This document shows, in pieces, positions 42,309 to 52,600 of a stretch of 56,103 bases of DNA (position 1 is the stretch's first letter; the number at the start of each line of letters is the position of its first letter). This DNA comes from Bacteroidales bacterium (GTDB lineage Bacteria > Bacteroidota > Bacteroidia > Bacteroidales > UBA932). Below the pieces are notes generated by a model. That model had not been told where the DNA came from, searched no databases, and saw nothing but the letters and a program-made list of their open reading frames with translations. The position numbers were made by a program, and so were the translations under genes. The stretch lies in the NCBI GenBank assembly GCA_017935505.1, contig JAGBHM010000003.1, forward strand, positions 1 to 56,103, in the 5' to 3' direction.

Positions 42309-44054
42309 TTAGATAAAGTCTTCTCTATTCCTTATATCCTTAATTCTGAGCTGTATATTGGCAATTCCCCTATAGTAGTTCTCTGCTATTGAGTAACAGA
42401 TATCAACAGGATTACCCATCTGCATATGGTCGAAATGCTCAGATTTGTTGAATGCTATGGCTGAGATATGACGGTATGGCTCATCTTCCTGGATAAGTTC
42501 CAGTTTGAGGTGACCGTTGTCTGTACCTACCCTACGGCCGTTACCATTGTCGTAGACATTCTCTGTAATGAATACAGGTGAGAGGTTTCCAGGGCCAAAT
42601 GGCTGGAACTGTTTTAGTATTCTGAAGAATTTTGGAGTTATCTGTCTGAATTCCAGGAATGAATCTATATGTATTATAGGTGTGAGGATCTCCTTTGTTA
42701 TCTTTTCACGCACATGTGATTCAAAACGACGCACAAACTCCGGAAGATTCTCCTCCCTCAAAGTAAGTCCTGCAGCATATGTATGTCCGCCAAAGTTTTC
42801 CAGCAGATCAGAACAGCTTTCAATTGCCTCATAAAGGTCAAATCCAGGAATACTGCGTGCAGATCCAGTTACAAAACCGTTTGAATTTGTGAGAACTATG
42901 GTAGGTCTGTAATATGCCTCAACAAGGCGGCTTGCCACAATACCCACAACACCCTTATGCCATGAAGGATTATATACAACTGTCGATTTCTTTCCGGCAA
43001 AACCGGGTAGTTCCTTGGCCATCTTTATGGCTTCGTATGTAATCTCACGATCGATATTCTTGCGGTCGTTGTTATGCACATTTATGGTTTCACCTATCTT
43101 TATTGCATCTTCATCATTACGCGAGGTAAGTAGATCAACAGCTGTCCTTCCGCTCTGCATACGACCCGCTGCATTGATTCTCGGACCAATCTTGAATACT
43201 ATATCGTCGAGGGTTATCCTATGCTTGTCGAGACCACAAAGTTTGATCATAGAGAGCAGTCCTTTGCAAGGTGCCTCGTTTATCTGCTTGAGACCATAGA
43301 AGGCCAAAACCCTGTTTTCGTCTGTGACAGATACAAGGTCGGCCGCAATGCTCACTGCAACCAGATCGAGCAGAGGAGTTATCTTTTCAAACGGAATGCC
43401 ATACTTCTGGGCATATCCCTGAACAAGTTTGAAGCCAACGCCACAACCGCACAAATCATCAAACGGATAGTTGCAATCTTCACGCTTAGGATCGAGAGTT
43501 GCAACTGCTGCAGGAAGCTCCTCATCTGGAAGGTGATGGTCGCAAATTATGAAATCAATGCCTTTGCCTGTAGCATATTTCACCTTCTCCACAGCCTTGA
43601 TTCCGCAGTCAAGCGATATTATAAGGGTAAATCCATTCTCATATGCCCAGTCTATACCTTTATATGAGACTCCATACCCTTCATCATATCTGTCGGGAAT
43701 ATAATAATCCACATTACCGTGCAGATGCTTCTTGATAAAGAGATATACCAATGCTACGGCAGTAGTGCCATCCACATCATAATCGCCATATATGAGAATC
43801 TTCTCCCCTTTTTCAACACCATCATGAAGCCTTGTTACCGCAGCATCCATATCCTTCATAAGGAAAGGATCATGCAGCATGGATAAATCAGGACGGAAAA
43901 ATTTTCTTGCCTGCTCATATGTGGTGATACCACGTTGTACCAGCAGACTGGCCAATACGCGGTCTACACCAAGCTCTTGTGCAAGCTGGCGCACATGGGC
44001 CGGATTACCCGGTTCACGCACTATCCATTTCCTATCCAAATTATTTATCTCCAT
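42309..44054 (-). CDS. recJ: Single-stranded-DNA exonuclease RecJ
   Basis: A 581-residue DHH-family 5'-3' exonuclease used in recombination and repair. Metal-binding motifs are GDYDVDGTTA, DHHLPDEELP and the DHHA1 signature GGHTYAAGLTL near residue 420. The C-terminal OB fold follows (PFGPGNLSPVF). ATG at 44054 is chosen; a TTG at 44063 lies inside a TATATTTG promoter box. The ATG then lies only ~6 bp after that box, so the mRNA would be almost leaderless if this promoter is used. Confidence 0.94.
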   Translation of the reverse strand: MEINNLDRKWIVREPGNPAHVRQLAQELGVDRVLASLLVQRGITTYEQARKFFRPDLSMLHDPFLMKDMDAAVTRLHDGVEKGEKILIYGDYDVDGTTAVALVYLFIKKHLHGNVDYYIPDRYDEGYGVSYKGIDWAYENGFTLIISLDCGIKAVEKVKYATGKGIDFIICDHHLPDEELPAAVATLDPKREDCNYPFDDLCGCGVGFKLVQGYAQKYGIPFEKITPLLDLVAVSIAADLVSVTDENRVLAFYGLKQINEAPCKGLLSMIKLCGLDKHRITLDDIVFKIGPRINAAGRMQSGRTAVDLLTSRNDEDAIKIGETINVHNNDRKNIDREITYEAIKMAKELPGFAGKKSTVVYNPSWHKGVVGIVASRLVEAYYRPTIVLTNSNGFVTGSARSIPGFDLYEAIESCSDLLENFGGHTYAAGLTLREENLPEFVRRFESHVREKITKEILTPIIHIDSFLEFRQITPKFFRILKQFQPFGPGNLSPVFITENVYDNGNGRRVGTDNGHLKLELIQEDEPYRHISAIAFNKSEHFDHMQMGNPVDICYSIAENYYRGIANIQLRIKDIRNREDFI

Positions 44055-44060
44055 AGCTTG

Positions 44061-44068
44061 CAAATATA
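44061..44068 (-). promoter_or_regulatory. -7 box at the recJ start
   Basis: TATATTTG on the minus strand, 6 bp before the ATG at 44054. No clear -33 element; the match may be chance. Confidence 0.35.
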
Positions 44069-44111
44069 CTTATTTTATCCGTTATAAAGATAGATTTCTT
44101 TAAAATTTTAT

Positions 44112-44119
44112 TATTTTTG
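44112..44119 (+). promoter_or_regulatory. -7 box upstream of lysS
   Basis: TATTTTTG matches TAnnTTTG, 41 bp before the lysS ATG. The -33 element is not clear. Confidence 0.4.
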
Positions 44120-44160
44120 CGTTTTGTGATTCCTATGTAAATAAAAAATAAATATATATA

Positions 44161-45675
44161 ATGGAGACTAATTTCAACGAGCAAGAATTGAACAGGCGCA
44201 ATGCTGTTGTGCAGATGAGAGAGTTGGGTATCGAACCTTATCCGGCTGCACTTTATGATGTAAATGCAAAAGCTGCAGAAATTCCTGCAAAATTCGACAA
44301 GGAGAGTACAGAGCAGTGGAATGTTACCATTGCCGGAAGAATCATGAGCAGAAGGATTATGGGTGCTGCCGCATTCATAGAGCTTATGGATGACACAGGC
44401 AAAATCCAGGTTTATGTAAAGAGGGATGAGATCTGTGAAGGAGAAGACAAAACCCTCTACAACACTGTATTCAAGAAACTTCTCGATATAGGTGACATTA
44501 TCGGTATAAAGGGATTTGTATTTGTTACCCAGACCGGACAGATATCTGTGCATGCAAAAGAGATGACTGTCCTGAGCAAATCGTTGAGAGTTCTCCCTAT
44601 AGTAAAGGAGAAGGATGGAGAGGTATTTGATGCCTTCTCGGATCCTGAGCTCAGATACAGACAACGTTATGTTGACCTGATTGTCAATCCGCATGTAAGG
44701 GAGACTTTTGTAAAGAGGGCAAAGATCATCTCAACAATGCGCCGCTTCTTTGATGAGCAAGGATATCTTGAGGTGGAAACTCCTGTACTTCAACCAATTC
44801 CTGGTGGCGCAACTGCACGTCCGTTCATCACTCACCACAATACTCTCGATATGCCTCTCTATTTGAGAATTGCCAACGAGCTCTATCTCAAAAGACTTAT
44901 TGTAGGCGGTTATCCTGGTGTATATGAGTTCTCAAGAAACTTCCGCAATGAGGGTATGGACAGAACCCACAACCCTGAGTTCACCTGTATGGAGATCTAT
45001 GTTGCCTATAAAGATTACAACTGGATGATGTGCTTTGTGGAGCAGATGCTAGCAAAAGTTGCTGAAGCTGTGAACGGAACCACAAAAGTTAAGATTGGAG
45101 AGCATGAGATTGAGTTTGGCGGCTCTTTCCGCAGACTTCCTATGCTTGATGCAATAAAGGAGTATGCAGGTGTTGATGTTACAGGAATGGACGAGGCTCA
45201 ATTGAGGGAAGTTTGTAAAAAACTCAAAGTTCCTGTAGATCCATCTTTTGGTGTAGGCAAGCTCATTGATGCCATCTTTGGCGAATATTGCGAGAAACAC
45301 CTTATCCAGCCTACATTCATAACTGATTATCCTGTTGCAACATCTCCTCTCACAAAGAGACACAGGACAAACCCTGAGCTTACTGAGAGATTTGAGCTGT
45401 TTGTATGTGGAAAAGAGCTTGCAAATGCATATAGCGAGCTGAATGACCCTATCGATCAGCTGGAGAGATTCAAGGAGCAGCTCAAATTGAAAGACAAGGG
45501 AGATGATGAGGCAATGTTCATTGATATGGACTTTATCCGTGCACTTGAGTATGGTATGCCTCCTACATCAGGTATGGGTATAGGAATTGACCGTCTGACA
45601 ATGTTCATGACAAACAACAGCACTATCCAGGATGTATTGTTCTTCCCTCAGATGAGGCCTGAAAGCTACAAATAA
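44161..45675 (+). CDS. lysS: Lysyl-tRNA synthetase, class II
   Basis: A 504-residue class II enzyme. The N-terminal OB-fold anticodon-binding domain (about 55-150) carries [22 protein letters not shown] in part. The catalytic domain has motif 2 [19 protein letters not shown] and motif 3 [12 protein letters not shown]. Residues MGIGIDR and the NEG/THNPEF ATP-binding parts are intact. Length matches bacterial LysS. trmH-like gene follows after 11 bp. Confidence 0.97.
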   Translation: METNFNEQELNRRNAVVQMRELGIEPYPAALYDVNAKAAEIPAKFDKESTEQWNVTIAGRIMSRRIMGAAAFIELMDDTGKIQVYVKRDEICEGEDKTLYNTVFKKLLDIGDIIGIKGFVFVTQTGQISVHAKEMTVLSKSLRVLPIVKEKDGEVFDAFSDPELRYRQRYVDLIVNPHVRETFVKRAKIISTMRRFFDEQGYLEVETPVLQPIPGGATARPFITHHNTLDMPLYLRIANELYLKRLIVGGYPGVYEFSRNFRNEGMDRTHNPEFTCMEIYVAYKDYNWMMCFVEQMLAKVAEAVNGTTKVKIGEHEIEFGGSFRRLPMLDAIKEYAGVDVTGMDEAQLREVCKKLKVPVDPSFGVGKLIDAIFGEYCEKHLIQPTFITDYPVATSPLTKRHRTNPELTERFELFVCGKELANAYSELNDPIDQLERFKEQLKLKDKGDDEAMFIDMDFIRALEYGMPPTSGMGIGIDRLTMFMTNNSTIQDVLFFPQMRPESYK

Positions 45676-45686
45676 TAAAGGTTGTA

Positions 45687-46544
45687 ATGTACATAACCTC
45701 CATAACTTCACTCCAGAACGAGAGAATCAAGAATCTTATGAACCTGTCCGAAAAATCCAAATTCCGGAGACGGACAGGTTTGTTTGTTATTGAAGGCTAC
45801 AGAGAGGTTCTGCACTGCATTGAGGCAGGTTTTAAGATAGATTCAATATTCTTCAATGCAGCAATCGTGGATGATGCACAGCTGAAAGATATTGAAGAAA
45901 AGACATCGGCCTCAGGCAAAGGTTCCGGCAACTCCGCCACAAGGTTCTATTCACTTGGAAAGGAGGTATATGCCAAAGTTGCATACCGTGAGGGCACAGA
46001 GGGAATCATCGCCATAGTACATGAGCGGAGGCTCTCTCTGAATGATATAAAATTACCGTATGGCAAAAACAAGGGCAGGGATGAAAATCCTCTTATCCTG
46101 GTGGTGGAGAGTGTGGAGAAACCAGGCAATCTTGGTGCCCTCCTCCGTACTGCAGATGCCTGTGGAATTGATGCTGTTCTGGTATGTGACCCTCTTACAG
46201 ACCTCTACAATCCAAATTTGATAAGGGCCAGCCTTGGCGGCATATTTACACAGCAGGTTGTTGCCTGCACAAATGAAGAGGCATACCAATGGCTGAAAAA
46301 GCATGGTATTTCAATCTTTACAGCTCAGCTCCAGGACTCACAATGGTACTATGATACCGATTTCATACAGCCTTCGGCCATAATTATGGGCAATGAGGCT
46401 ACAGGTCTTACCGATTTCTGGAGAAAAGTATCCGACTCAAAAATAAAGATTCCTATGTTGGGAGAGCTCGACTCTCTGAATGTCTCTGTCTCAGCGGCAA
46501 TTCTCTGTTACGAAGCTGTAAGGCAGAGAAAGAGCTCCAAATAA
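45687..46544 (+). CDS. SpoU/TrmH family RNA methyltransferase
   Basis: The 285-residue protein has an N-terminal substrate-binding domain (about 1-105; KFRRRTGLFVIEGYREV) and a SPOUT knot methyltransferase domain. Its three SpoU motifs are ESVEKPGNLGALLRTADACG, IIMGNEATGL and LNVSVSAAILCYEAV. It would 2'-O-methylate a ribose in rRNA or tRNA; the target (RlmB-like or other) is not clear. Probably co-transcribed with lysS. Confidence 0.92.
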   Translation: MYITSITSLQNERIKNLMNLSEKSKFRRRTGLFVIEGYREVLHCIEAGFKIDSIFFNAAIVDDAQLKDIEEKTSASGKGSGNSATRFYSLGKEVYAKVAYREGTEGIIAIVHERRLSLNDIKLPYGKNKGRDENPLILVVESVEKPGNLGALLRTADACGIDAVLVCDPLTDLYNPNLIRASLGGIFTQQVVACTNEEAYQWLKKHGISIFTAQLQDSQWYYDTDFIQPSAIIMGNEATGLTDFWRKVSDSKIKIPMLGELDSLNVSVSAAILCYEAVRQRKSSK

Positions 46545-46614
46545 AAATCTGCACTATTTGAACAATCAGGCTATATGGCTTGTATTATTTCAAAACAAGA
46601 AATGATACAGCTTT

Positions 46615-48126
46615 ATGGTCCGATACACCTTATCTACAACATTTATAGCAATACTTGCCGCCTTGACCGGCACAATTTCCCAAAAGGCATTGGCTCAGGA
46701 AAATGAGAATGATCTGACAATAAACCAGGCCATTGAGCTCATGCTGTATAACAACAGCATTATACAGCAGGCCCAGAAGGGTGTGGAGATAGCTCAGGCG
46801 GAGAAACAGAAACTCAACTCTACATGGTATCCTCTTATTACAGCAGGAGGAACATACATGCACTTCTCAAATGACATTGAGGCCAAAGAGAGTGTAAAAG
46901 AGCTTTTGGAACCATTCAAAGAGGCCCTGCCGGAGATGGATGCAATCGCCCAGCAGCTGGGTCCTGCCATCAGCCAATTATTTCCAGGTGCAGATATCGC
47001 AGGCATAGCAAGCAAACTAGCCGGTGTCACCTTCAGTTTTCCTCTGCTCGACAAAAATGTGGCAACAATCGACGGATCGGTTGTATGGACACTCTTTGCC
47101 GGAGGCAAAAGAGTTTATGCAAACCGTATCGGCAAATCTCTTGTAATGTCATCGGTTCAGATTCAGGATGCCGTAGAGCAGAGTCAGACCATGCTACTCA
47201 TTGAACGTTATTATATGTGCAAGCTGGCAAAAAAGATTGTAGGTGTACAACAGCAGAACTTCGCCTCCATGCAGAAATTCTACAACAATGCAAAGAAGAT
47301 GATGGATGCGGGGATGATAAATAAAGCGGAGATGCTGGTGGCCAAAGTTGCCTGTCAGGAGGCAGAAAGAGAGCTGGAGAGTGCTCTGAACAATGATACT
47401 ACAACAACTCAGGCGCTCATCGCCATGCTCTACAGCAATTCTGAAAAAGAGACAATGGGCGATACTTATTATAATATGGAGTGTTCCTCACCTTTTTTCA
47501 TTTGCAGTGCAATTCCTTCGAAAGAGCAGTTCAAGATGCTTGTAGATGAGAACAATCCACAGCTACAGCTTGTAGGACACCAGAAGGAGATTGTACAGAA
47601 CCGGTTCAAGATAGCCAGAAGCGGATATATGCCCGACATTGCACTCTTTGGAAAACAGAACATATACTCGCACAATATTCCAAGGAATCTTTCACCCCGC
47701 AGCGTTGTAGGAGCCGGATTTGTTTGGAACATCTTTGATGGCCTGCACAGGGAAAAGAGTATGCAGGCCTCAAAAAAGGAGGAAGAGATGCTCGACCTTT
47801 CATATGAAGAGCTACAGAAGGAGCTCCATCTGCTTTCCGACAAACTCTATTCACAACTATCTGATGCAAAAAACAATCTGCAGACAATAAATGCCTCAAT
47901 AGAGCTGGCCGGGGAGTTGGTAAAGATACAGCAGAAGAGTTTCAATGAAGGTATGGCAACCTCCCTCGATGTGATAAATGCCCACACCACCTTTGCAAAG
48001 ACAAATATTGCGGCAGCAATGGCCTATTTCCAATACGATATTGCGCTCTCAGCCCTGCTGGCGATATCGGGCAACAGCGGCAAGTTCCTTGAATACATGG
48101 AGAATGCCCAGATGGTACTTGAGTAA
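46615..48126 (+). CDS. TolC-like outer-membrane efflux protein
   Basis: The 503-residue protein has a signal peptide ending QKALAQENE, then two long helical repeats of the outer-membrane efflux (OEP) family (about 30-250 and 300-495; QAQKGVEIAQAEKQKL and FNEGMATSLDVINAHTTFAKTN). It would form the trimeric channel of a type I secretion or drug exporter. The neighbours are a HlyD-type adaptor and an ABC-2 permease on the same strand, which make one export unit. Confidence 0.9.
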   Translation: MVRYTLSTTFIAILAALTGTISQKALAQENENDLTINQAIELMLYNNSIIQQAQKGVEIAQAEKQKLNSTWYPLITAGGTYMHFSNDIEAKESVKELLEPFKEALPEMDAIAQQLGPAISQLFPGADIAGIASKLAGVTFSFPLLDKNVATIDGSVVWTLFAGGKRVYANRIGKSLVMSSVQIQDAVEQSQTMLLIERYYMCKLAKKIVGVQQQNFASMQKFYNNAKKMMDAGMINKAEMLVAKVACQEAERELESALNNDTTTTQALIAMLYSNSEKETMGDTYYNMECSSPFFICSAIPSKEQFKMLVDENNPQLQLVGHQKEIVQNRFKIARSGYMPDIALFGKQNIYSHNIPRNLSPRSVVGAGFVWNIFDGLHREKSMQASKKEEEMLDLSYEELQKELHLLSDKLYSQLSDAKNNLQTINASIELAGELVKIQQKSFNEGMATSLDVINAHTTFAKTNIAAAMAYFQYDIALSALLAISGNSGKFLEYMENAQMVLE

Positions 48127-48183
48127 TCTTACACTGTCGGATTTAAATTTATAATTATAGAATATCATTAAATACAGAATATT

Positions 48184-49173
48184 ATGGCACCGGAGAAAAA
48201 CAAAAAAGTTACTGTGGCAATCATAATAATTGTAATGGTTATGGCCGTAATCTCATTAACAGGTATCATATTTTTCAGAGTCAAGCCACAGATTCTGCAG
48301 GGGCAGATTGAGTCGGAGAGAGTTACAATATCCGGCAAACTTCTGGGCAGAATTGAAGAGTTTCATGTAAGGGAGGGGCAAACTGTGGCTATCGGTGATA
48401 CTTTGGTAAGAATAAACAGCCCGGAAATAGCCGCCCAGCTCACGACTGCTTCTGCCATGGAAAATGTAGCCAAATATCAGAACAACAAAGTTGATGCAGG
48501 AGCCCGTTCTGAAATAATAAAATCATTGAAACAGGCTCTGGATGCCGCCAAAGCCAATTACACACTTGCCAAGGCCACAAAAGAGAGGATAGAAAAACTA
48601 TATCTCGACAGCATTGTCACATCCCAGAAGATGGATGAGGTAAATGCCCTCTACAAAAATGCAGAATCGGCTAAGAATGCTGCAGAATACCAATATGAGA
48701 TGGCCCTCAACGGAGCTCAGATCGAAGATAGGCAGAGTGCCCGGGCTATGGTTGCTGCCGCCTCCGGAGGTGTAATGGCACTGGAAGCCCTTCTGCATGA
48801 CACAGAGCTCATCTCACCTGTGAAGGGTGAGGTAGGCTCAATATATCCCTCAGTTGGAGAGCTTGTGATGCCTGGAACACCAATCATGGAGATTATAGTA
48901 ACCGACAGCTGCTATGTTGTGCTGAATGTTAAGGAGACCCTCCTCCCCCATTTTGGCATGGGAGAAAAATTTAAGGGAAAGATTCCGGCACTCGGCAATG
49001 CCCAGTATGAATTTGAAGTATTCTACATAAATCCTCTGGGCAGCTTTGCAAACTGGAGCTCTTCGAAAGAGAGCGGGAATTATGATATAGTTACATTTCA
49101 GGTAAAAGCCAGGCCTACAAAGGAAAAGAGATTGCGTCCTGGAATGAGTGTTCTTGTAAAACTTGAAAAATAA
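48184..49173 (+). CDS. HlyD-type membrane fusion protein
   Basis: The 329-residue protein has one N-terminal transmembrane helix (VAIIIIVMVMAVISLTGIIF), a biotinyl-lipoyl-like domain split by a helical hairpin (GKLLGRIEEFHVREGQTVAI ... VKGEVGSIYPSVGELVMPG) and a beta-barrel domain near the end. It is the periplasmic adaptor joining the inner-membrane permease to the TolC-like channel. The permease gene begins one base after its stop. Confidence 0.92.
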   Translation: MAPEKNKKVTVAIIIIVMVMAVISLTGIIFFRVKPQILQGQIESERVTISGKLLGRIEEFHVREGQTVAIGDTLVRINSPEIAAQLTTASAMENVAKYQNNKVDAGARSEIIKSLKQALDAAKANYTLAKATKERIEKLYLDSIVTSQKMDEVNALYKNAESAKNAAEYQYEMALNGAQIEDRQSARAMVAAASGGVMALEALLHDTELISPVKGEVGSIYPSVGELVMPGTPIMEIIVTDSCYVVLNVKETLLPHFGMGEKFKGKIPALGNAQYEFEVFYINPLGSFANWSSSKESGNYDIVTFQVKARPTKEKRLRPGMSVLVKLEK

Positions 49174-49174
49174 T

Positions 49175-51418
49175 ATGAATTCCAGCCGCAATACCAGCCA
49201 TTTTCTACAATCACTCTTCAGGGAGATTGGTATAATTGCCTCCAGACCAATCTATTTTATTGTGCTTGTTGCAATTCCTCTGTTCACAATAATATTTCTC
49301 TCGACAATTTTTGGCAATGGCAAGATAGAGAATGTACCCGTGGGGGTTGTGGACTATACAGAGAGCCAGCTGTCGCAACAAATAATAGAAAAGCTCGAAG
49401 CTTCTGCAGTACTTGACATATCAGGAAGAAGGTATTCAAGTGAGAAAGAGGCCCATATTGCTATGCAGAAGATGGAGATATATGGTTTTCTCATAATTCC
49501 GCATGAGTTTGACAAACAGCTGTACAGCGGGAAAAAACCATCACTCACATATTGTTACCAAAAGAGCATACTGGCCACTGGAGAGGAGGTTAACGGCGCT
49601 TTTTTAAAGGTTCTCAGTAGTGTTGCAGCCGGATTCATTGTGGAGTCTGTAATGGCAGGAGGAGTTGCAGAGCAGCAGGCAAAGGCTGTAGCATTGCCTG
49701 TTGAAGGGATATCACACCCTCTTTACAACCACAACCTCGATTTTACGGTATATATAACCTATCCATTCATTTTTGTATTTCTCCAGATACTTATAATAAT
49801 ACTTACGGTATATGTGCTTGGAAGGGATAAGGCGTCGCCGGAGAATATTGGCGGTAAGCTATTTCCATATTTTATCATCTTTTCGCTCTATGCGCTTGTT
49901 ACAAACCTGGTCTGTTTCGGATTGCTTGGAATCCCAATAAGGGAGAACCTCTTTATGATTTCGGCAGCTGGAGTTATGGTTGTGGCAGCCTCAATCTCAA
50001 TGGGTGTGATTATAGCACTCTTCATCCCAAATTACTCCATTGCAGTGAGCATCGCCTCCATGTATGGGGCCTTGGGAGCCACCATGTGCGGAGTAACATT
50101 CCCTATTGAGCAGATGTTTGGTGCAGTACAGGCCCTTTCATATCTTTTCCCGATAAGATATTTTACACTTATATACCACAATATCATCTACTTGAATTTG
50201 CCTGCAGAAGAGTCTATTATACCGATAGCCGCTCTTGCAGCATTTATAGTTGCCCCTCTTCTTATTCCTTCAAAAAGGCGGGCATACCTGCTCCAAAGGG
50301 AGAGCAAATTCAGGCAGCTTCCTACAATATATGGAGTGATTCTTATTGTCCTTGGCGGCACAGTTGGATATGGTCTCCTCTACAATGTCTTATATATGCC
50401 AAATAAACTTAAGGAGGTTCCGATAGCTGTGGTTGATGGCAGCAATACTCCAGTAAGCCGCGAATTCATAAGGTATGTAAATGCTACAGAGGGCGTTGAG
50501 GTAGAGAGCAATATTCCGGATATCAGACAGGCAGGAGAACTTCTGGAGGATAACCGGGTCAGGGGTATAATATACATTCCTGGTGATTTCGCATCAAGAA
50601 TATATAAAGGTGAAGGTGGAGCATACTCCCTGTTCGGCACAACCTCTTCTCTGCTCTACTATCTTACAATTCAAGAGAGCACTACAGCGGCAATGATGGA
50701 GCTGAACTCCCATACAAGGCAACAGATGATAAGGCAGCTTCCGCCGGAGGCACTTCTGACTCTGTCGCAAGCTCCCCAAATAGAAATAAAAGGGATTCCT
50801 CTATATAATAAAGAGGGAGGCTATGCCGATTTTCTCATTCCTGCAGTACTCATAGTGGCACTGTTCCAGACCATGCTCATGGCAGCAGGTGTATATCGTG
50901 GAGCCAGCAGCCGGAAATGGGAGACCATGTCAGCAATGAGATCAGTTACAGGCTTCACATCACTCTACTTTATGCTGTCACTCTTTGTAATAGGTGTTGT
51001 ACCCCTTCTCTTCAATCTTCCAAATATAGGCAACCCTTTATATATCTTTCCATTTATTCTGCTGTTTCTCTTTGCAACAGCCATCTTTGCCACTCTCCTT
51101 TCATCTTTCTATACCGACAGCGAGAGTGTAAACCTTATTGTCCCCTTCTTCTCTGTCGGGTTGATATTCATCTCTGGCATCTCCTTTCCAAGGGAGGCTA
51201 TGCCACTGTTCTGGCAGGCGACATACTACCTTCTGCCATGTGCACCTGCTATAACCGGATATATCAAGCTCAACAGTATGGGAGCAGATATTGTCGCAGC
51301 AAGTCATGAGATTTATACACTTGTGGTACAATGTTTCATATATGGGACCATTCTCTATACAGTCTGCAGAACAAAAAAGGCCGGTCCAACGGACCAGCCT
51401 TCTGATTATCTTCTGTAA
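49175..51418 (+). CDS. Tandem-fused ABC-2 type permease
   Basis: The 747-residue protein is two ABC-2 permease units in one chain. Each half starts with a membrane helix and an extracytoplasmic domain: VPVGVVDYTESQLSQQIIEK in the first and VPIAVVDGSNTPVSREFIRY in the second. A bundle of about five helices follows in each. The second half begins near residue 390. Comparable proteins are normally two separate genes (as YhhJ/YbhS-YbhR types). No ATP-binding gene lies beside it in this operon. An in-frame TTG at 49163 would overlap the HlyD gene; the ATG at 49175 fits better. The end of the reading frame contains the terminator of the convergent gene. Confidence 0.88.
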   Translation: MNSSRNTSHFLQSLFREIGIIASRPIYFIVLVAIPLFTIIFLSTIFGNGKIENVPVGVVDYTESQLSQQIIEKLEASAVLDISGRRYSSEKEAHIAMQKMEIYGFLIIPHEFDKQLYSGKKPSLTYCYQKSILATGEEVNGAFLKVLSSVAAGFIVESVMAGGVAEQQAKAVALPVEGISHPLYNHNLDFTVYITYPFIFVFLQILIIILTVYVLGRDKASPENIGGKLFPYFIIFSLYALVTNLVCFGLLGIPIRENLFMISAAGVMVVAASISMGVIIALFIPNYSIAVSIASMYGALGATMCGVTFPIEQMFGAVQALSYLFPIRYFTLIYHNIIYLNLPAEESIIPIAALAAFIVAPLLIPSKRRAYLLQRESKFRQLPTIYGVILIVLGGTVGYGLLYNVLYMPNKLKEVPIAVVDGSNTPVSREFIRYVNATEGVEVESNIPDIRQAGELLEDNRVRGIIYIPGDFASRIYKGEGGAYSLFGTTSSLLYYLTIQESTTAAMMELNSHTRQQMIRQLPPEALLTLSQAPQIEIKGIPLYNKEGGYADFLIPAVLIVALFQTMLMAAGVYRGASSRKWETMSAMRSVTGFTSLYFMLSLFVIGVVPLLFNLPNIGNPLYIFPFILLFLFATAIFATLLSSFYTDSESVNLIVPFFSVGLIFISGISFPREAMPLFWQATYYLLPCAPAITGYIKLNSMGADIVAASHEIYTLVVQCFIYGTILYTVCRTKKAGPTDQPSDYLL
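51371..51400 (-). terminator. Terminator of the TlpA-like gene
   Basis: GGCCGGTCC (51379-51387) pairs with GGACCAGCC (51391-51399) with one mismatch. On the minus strand the stem is followed by TTTTTTGT. It lies within the last codons of the opposite-strand permease gene. Confidence 0.7.
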
Positions 51419-51423
51419 GGTTT

Positions 51424-52536
51424 TTATAGATTAGCTTTCAAAAGCTCCTCAATCTCCTCATGAGAAGGTTGTCTCTTAAGGATTTTACCTTCCTGATCTA
51501 CGAAAATGCTCTGTGGAATATATCTTACATGATACTGTTTAGCCACTTCATTATTCCAGAATCCAAGGTCTGATACATGTACCCAATCAAGTTTGTCATC
51601 TTTGATTGCTTTTAGCCAAGCATCTTTATCTCTATCCAAAGATACACCGATAATGCCGAAACCTTTCTTCTTGTACTCTTTGTAGATTTTTGTAAGAGTT
51701 GGGTTGAATGCTCTGCAAGGACCACACCATGATGCCCAGAAATCTACCATAGTAACTTTGTTCTTTTTGTAGAAATCAGAGAATTTTACAGGATTGCCTT
51801 CTGTATCGTTCTGTACGAAATCAGGAGCAACTTGACCTGGCTGCAAAGATTTAAGAATATTGATAGTATTCTCTACTTTCTCTACATTTTTGTTTGCTGC
51901 ATACTCTGGAAGAGCTTTGAATGCTGCAAGTTTAGCCTCAGCCTCTGCAATCTCAATCTCCTCAAGGCTGCCTGCAAGGTTCTCCAAAGCATAAAGGCTT
52001 GTAGGATGAGCAGCTATATACTCAGCAGTGTAGCCTTCTGCAACTTTTGAAAGGCTGTCGTACAATTTGTAGATAGCAGCTTTAGTCTCCTCATCTGCAG
52101 CACCGTAAGCTTTCATCAAAGAATCCATGTTATTAGCTTTGAACAACTCCTCCTGAAGAGCAGACAAAGAGTCTGAAACAGTCTGGAAACGTCCGCCTTT
52201 AATTGTAATCTCAGGGCGTGCACCCTCTACAAAGTTAATATCTACATTGCTAACACCGTTCTCAAGGAACAATTTTGCAAGTCTTTGAGGTTTCTCACCT
52301 TTAGTAACCAACATTACATATTGAGGAGTATCAAGTTTTGCACCCTCAAAAGCAGCTTTACCCTCTGCCAACACTACAGTATCAGCGATCTCTGCGCTGT
52401 TTGTAAGAATAAGAGTATCTGATTTCAATTGGCTCAGATCACCTTTAACAGCTACATTAACTTTGTAGCCCTCTACTGAGCTTGTACATGACCACAATGC
52501 ACATACAGCAGCTCCCAATAAAAATAGTTTTTTCAT
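51424..52536 (-). CDS. TlpA-like thioredoxin lipoprotein with DUF4369 domain
   Basis: The 370-residue protein has a lipobox ALWSCTSS (Cys ~17), an N-terminal DUF4369-like beta domain (about 20-125), a helical spacer and a C-terminal thioredoxin domain (about 235-370). The redox motif is WASWCGPCRAF and the cis-proline lies in VRYIPQSIFVD. It would act as a periplasmic thiol-disulfide reductase. This architecture is common in Bacteroidota. Confidence 0.92.
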   Translation of the reverse strand: MKKLFLLGAAVCALWSCTSSVEGYKVNVAVKGDLSQLKSDTLILTNSAEIADTVVLAEGKAAFEGAKLDTPQYVMLVTKGEKPQRLAKLFLENGVSNVDINFVEGARPEITIKGGRFQTVSDSLSALQEELFKANNMDSLMKAYGAADEETKAAIYKLYDSLSKVAEGYTAEYIAAHPTSLYALENLAGSLEEIEIAEAEAKLAAFKALPEYAANKNVEKVENTINILKSLQPGQVAPDFVQNDTEGNPVKFSDFYKKNKVTMVDFWASWCGPCRAFNPTLTKIYKEYKKKGFGIIGVSLDRDKDAWLKAIKDDKLDWVHVSDLGFWNNEVAKQYHVRYIPQSIFVDQEGKILKRQPSHEEIEELLKANL

Positions 52537-52600
52537 CTCAGTTATATTTTAATTAAGAATTATAGTTATATATTAATTTAATCTTCTCTTTTACAGACAT

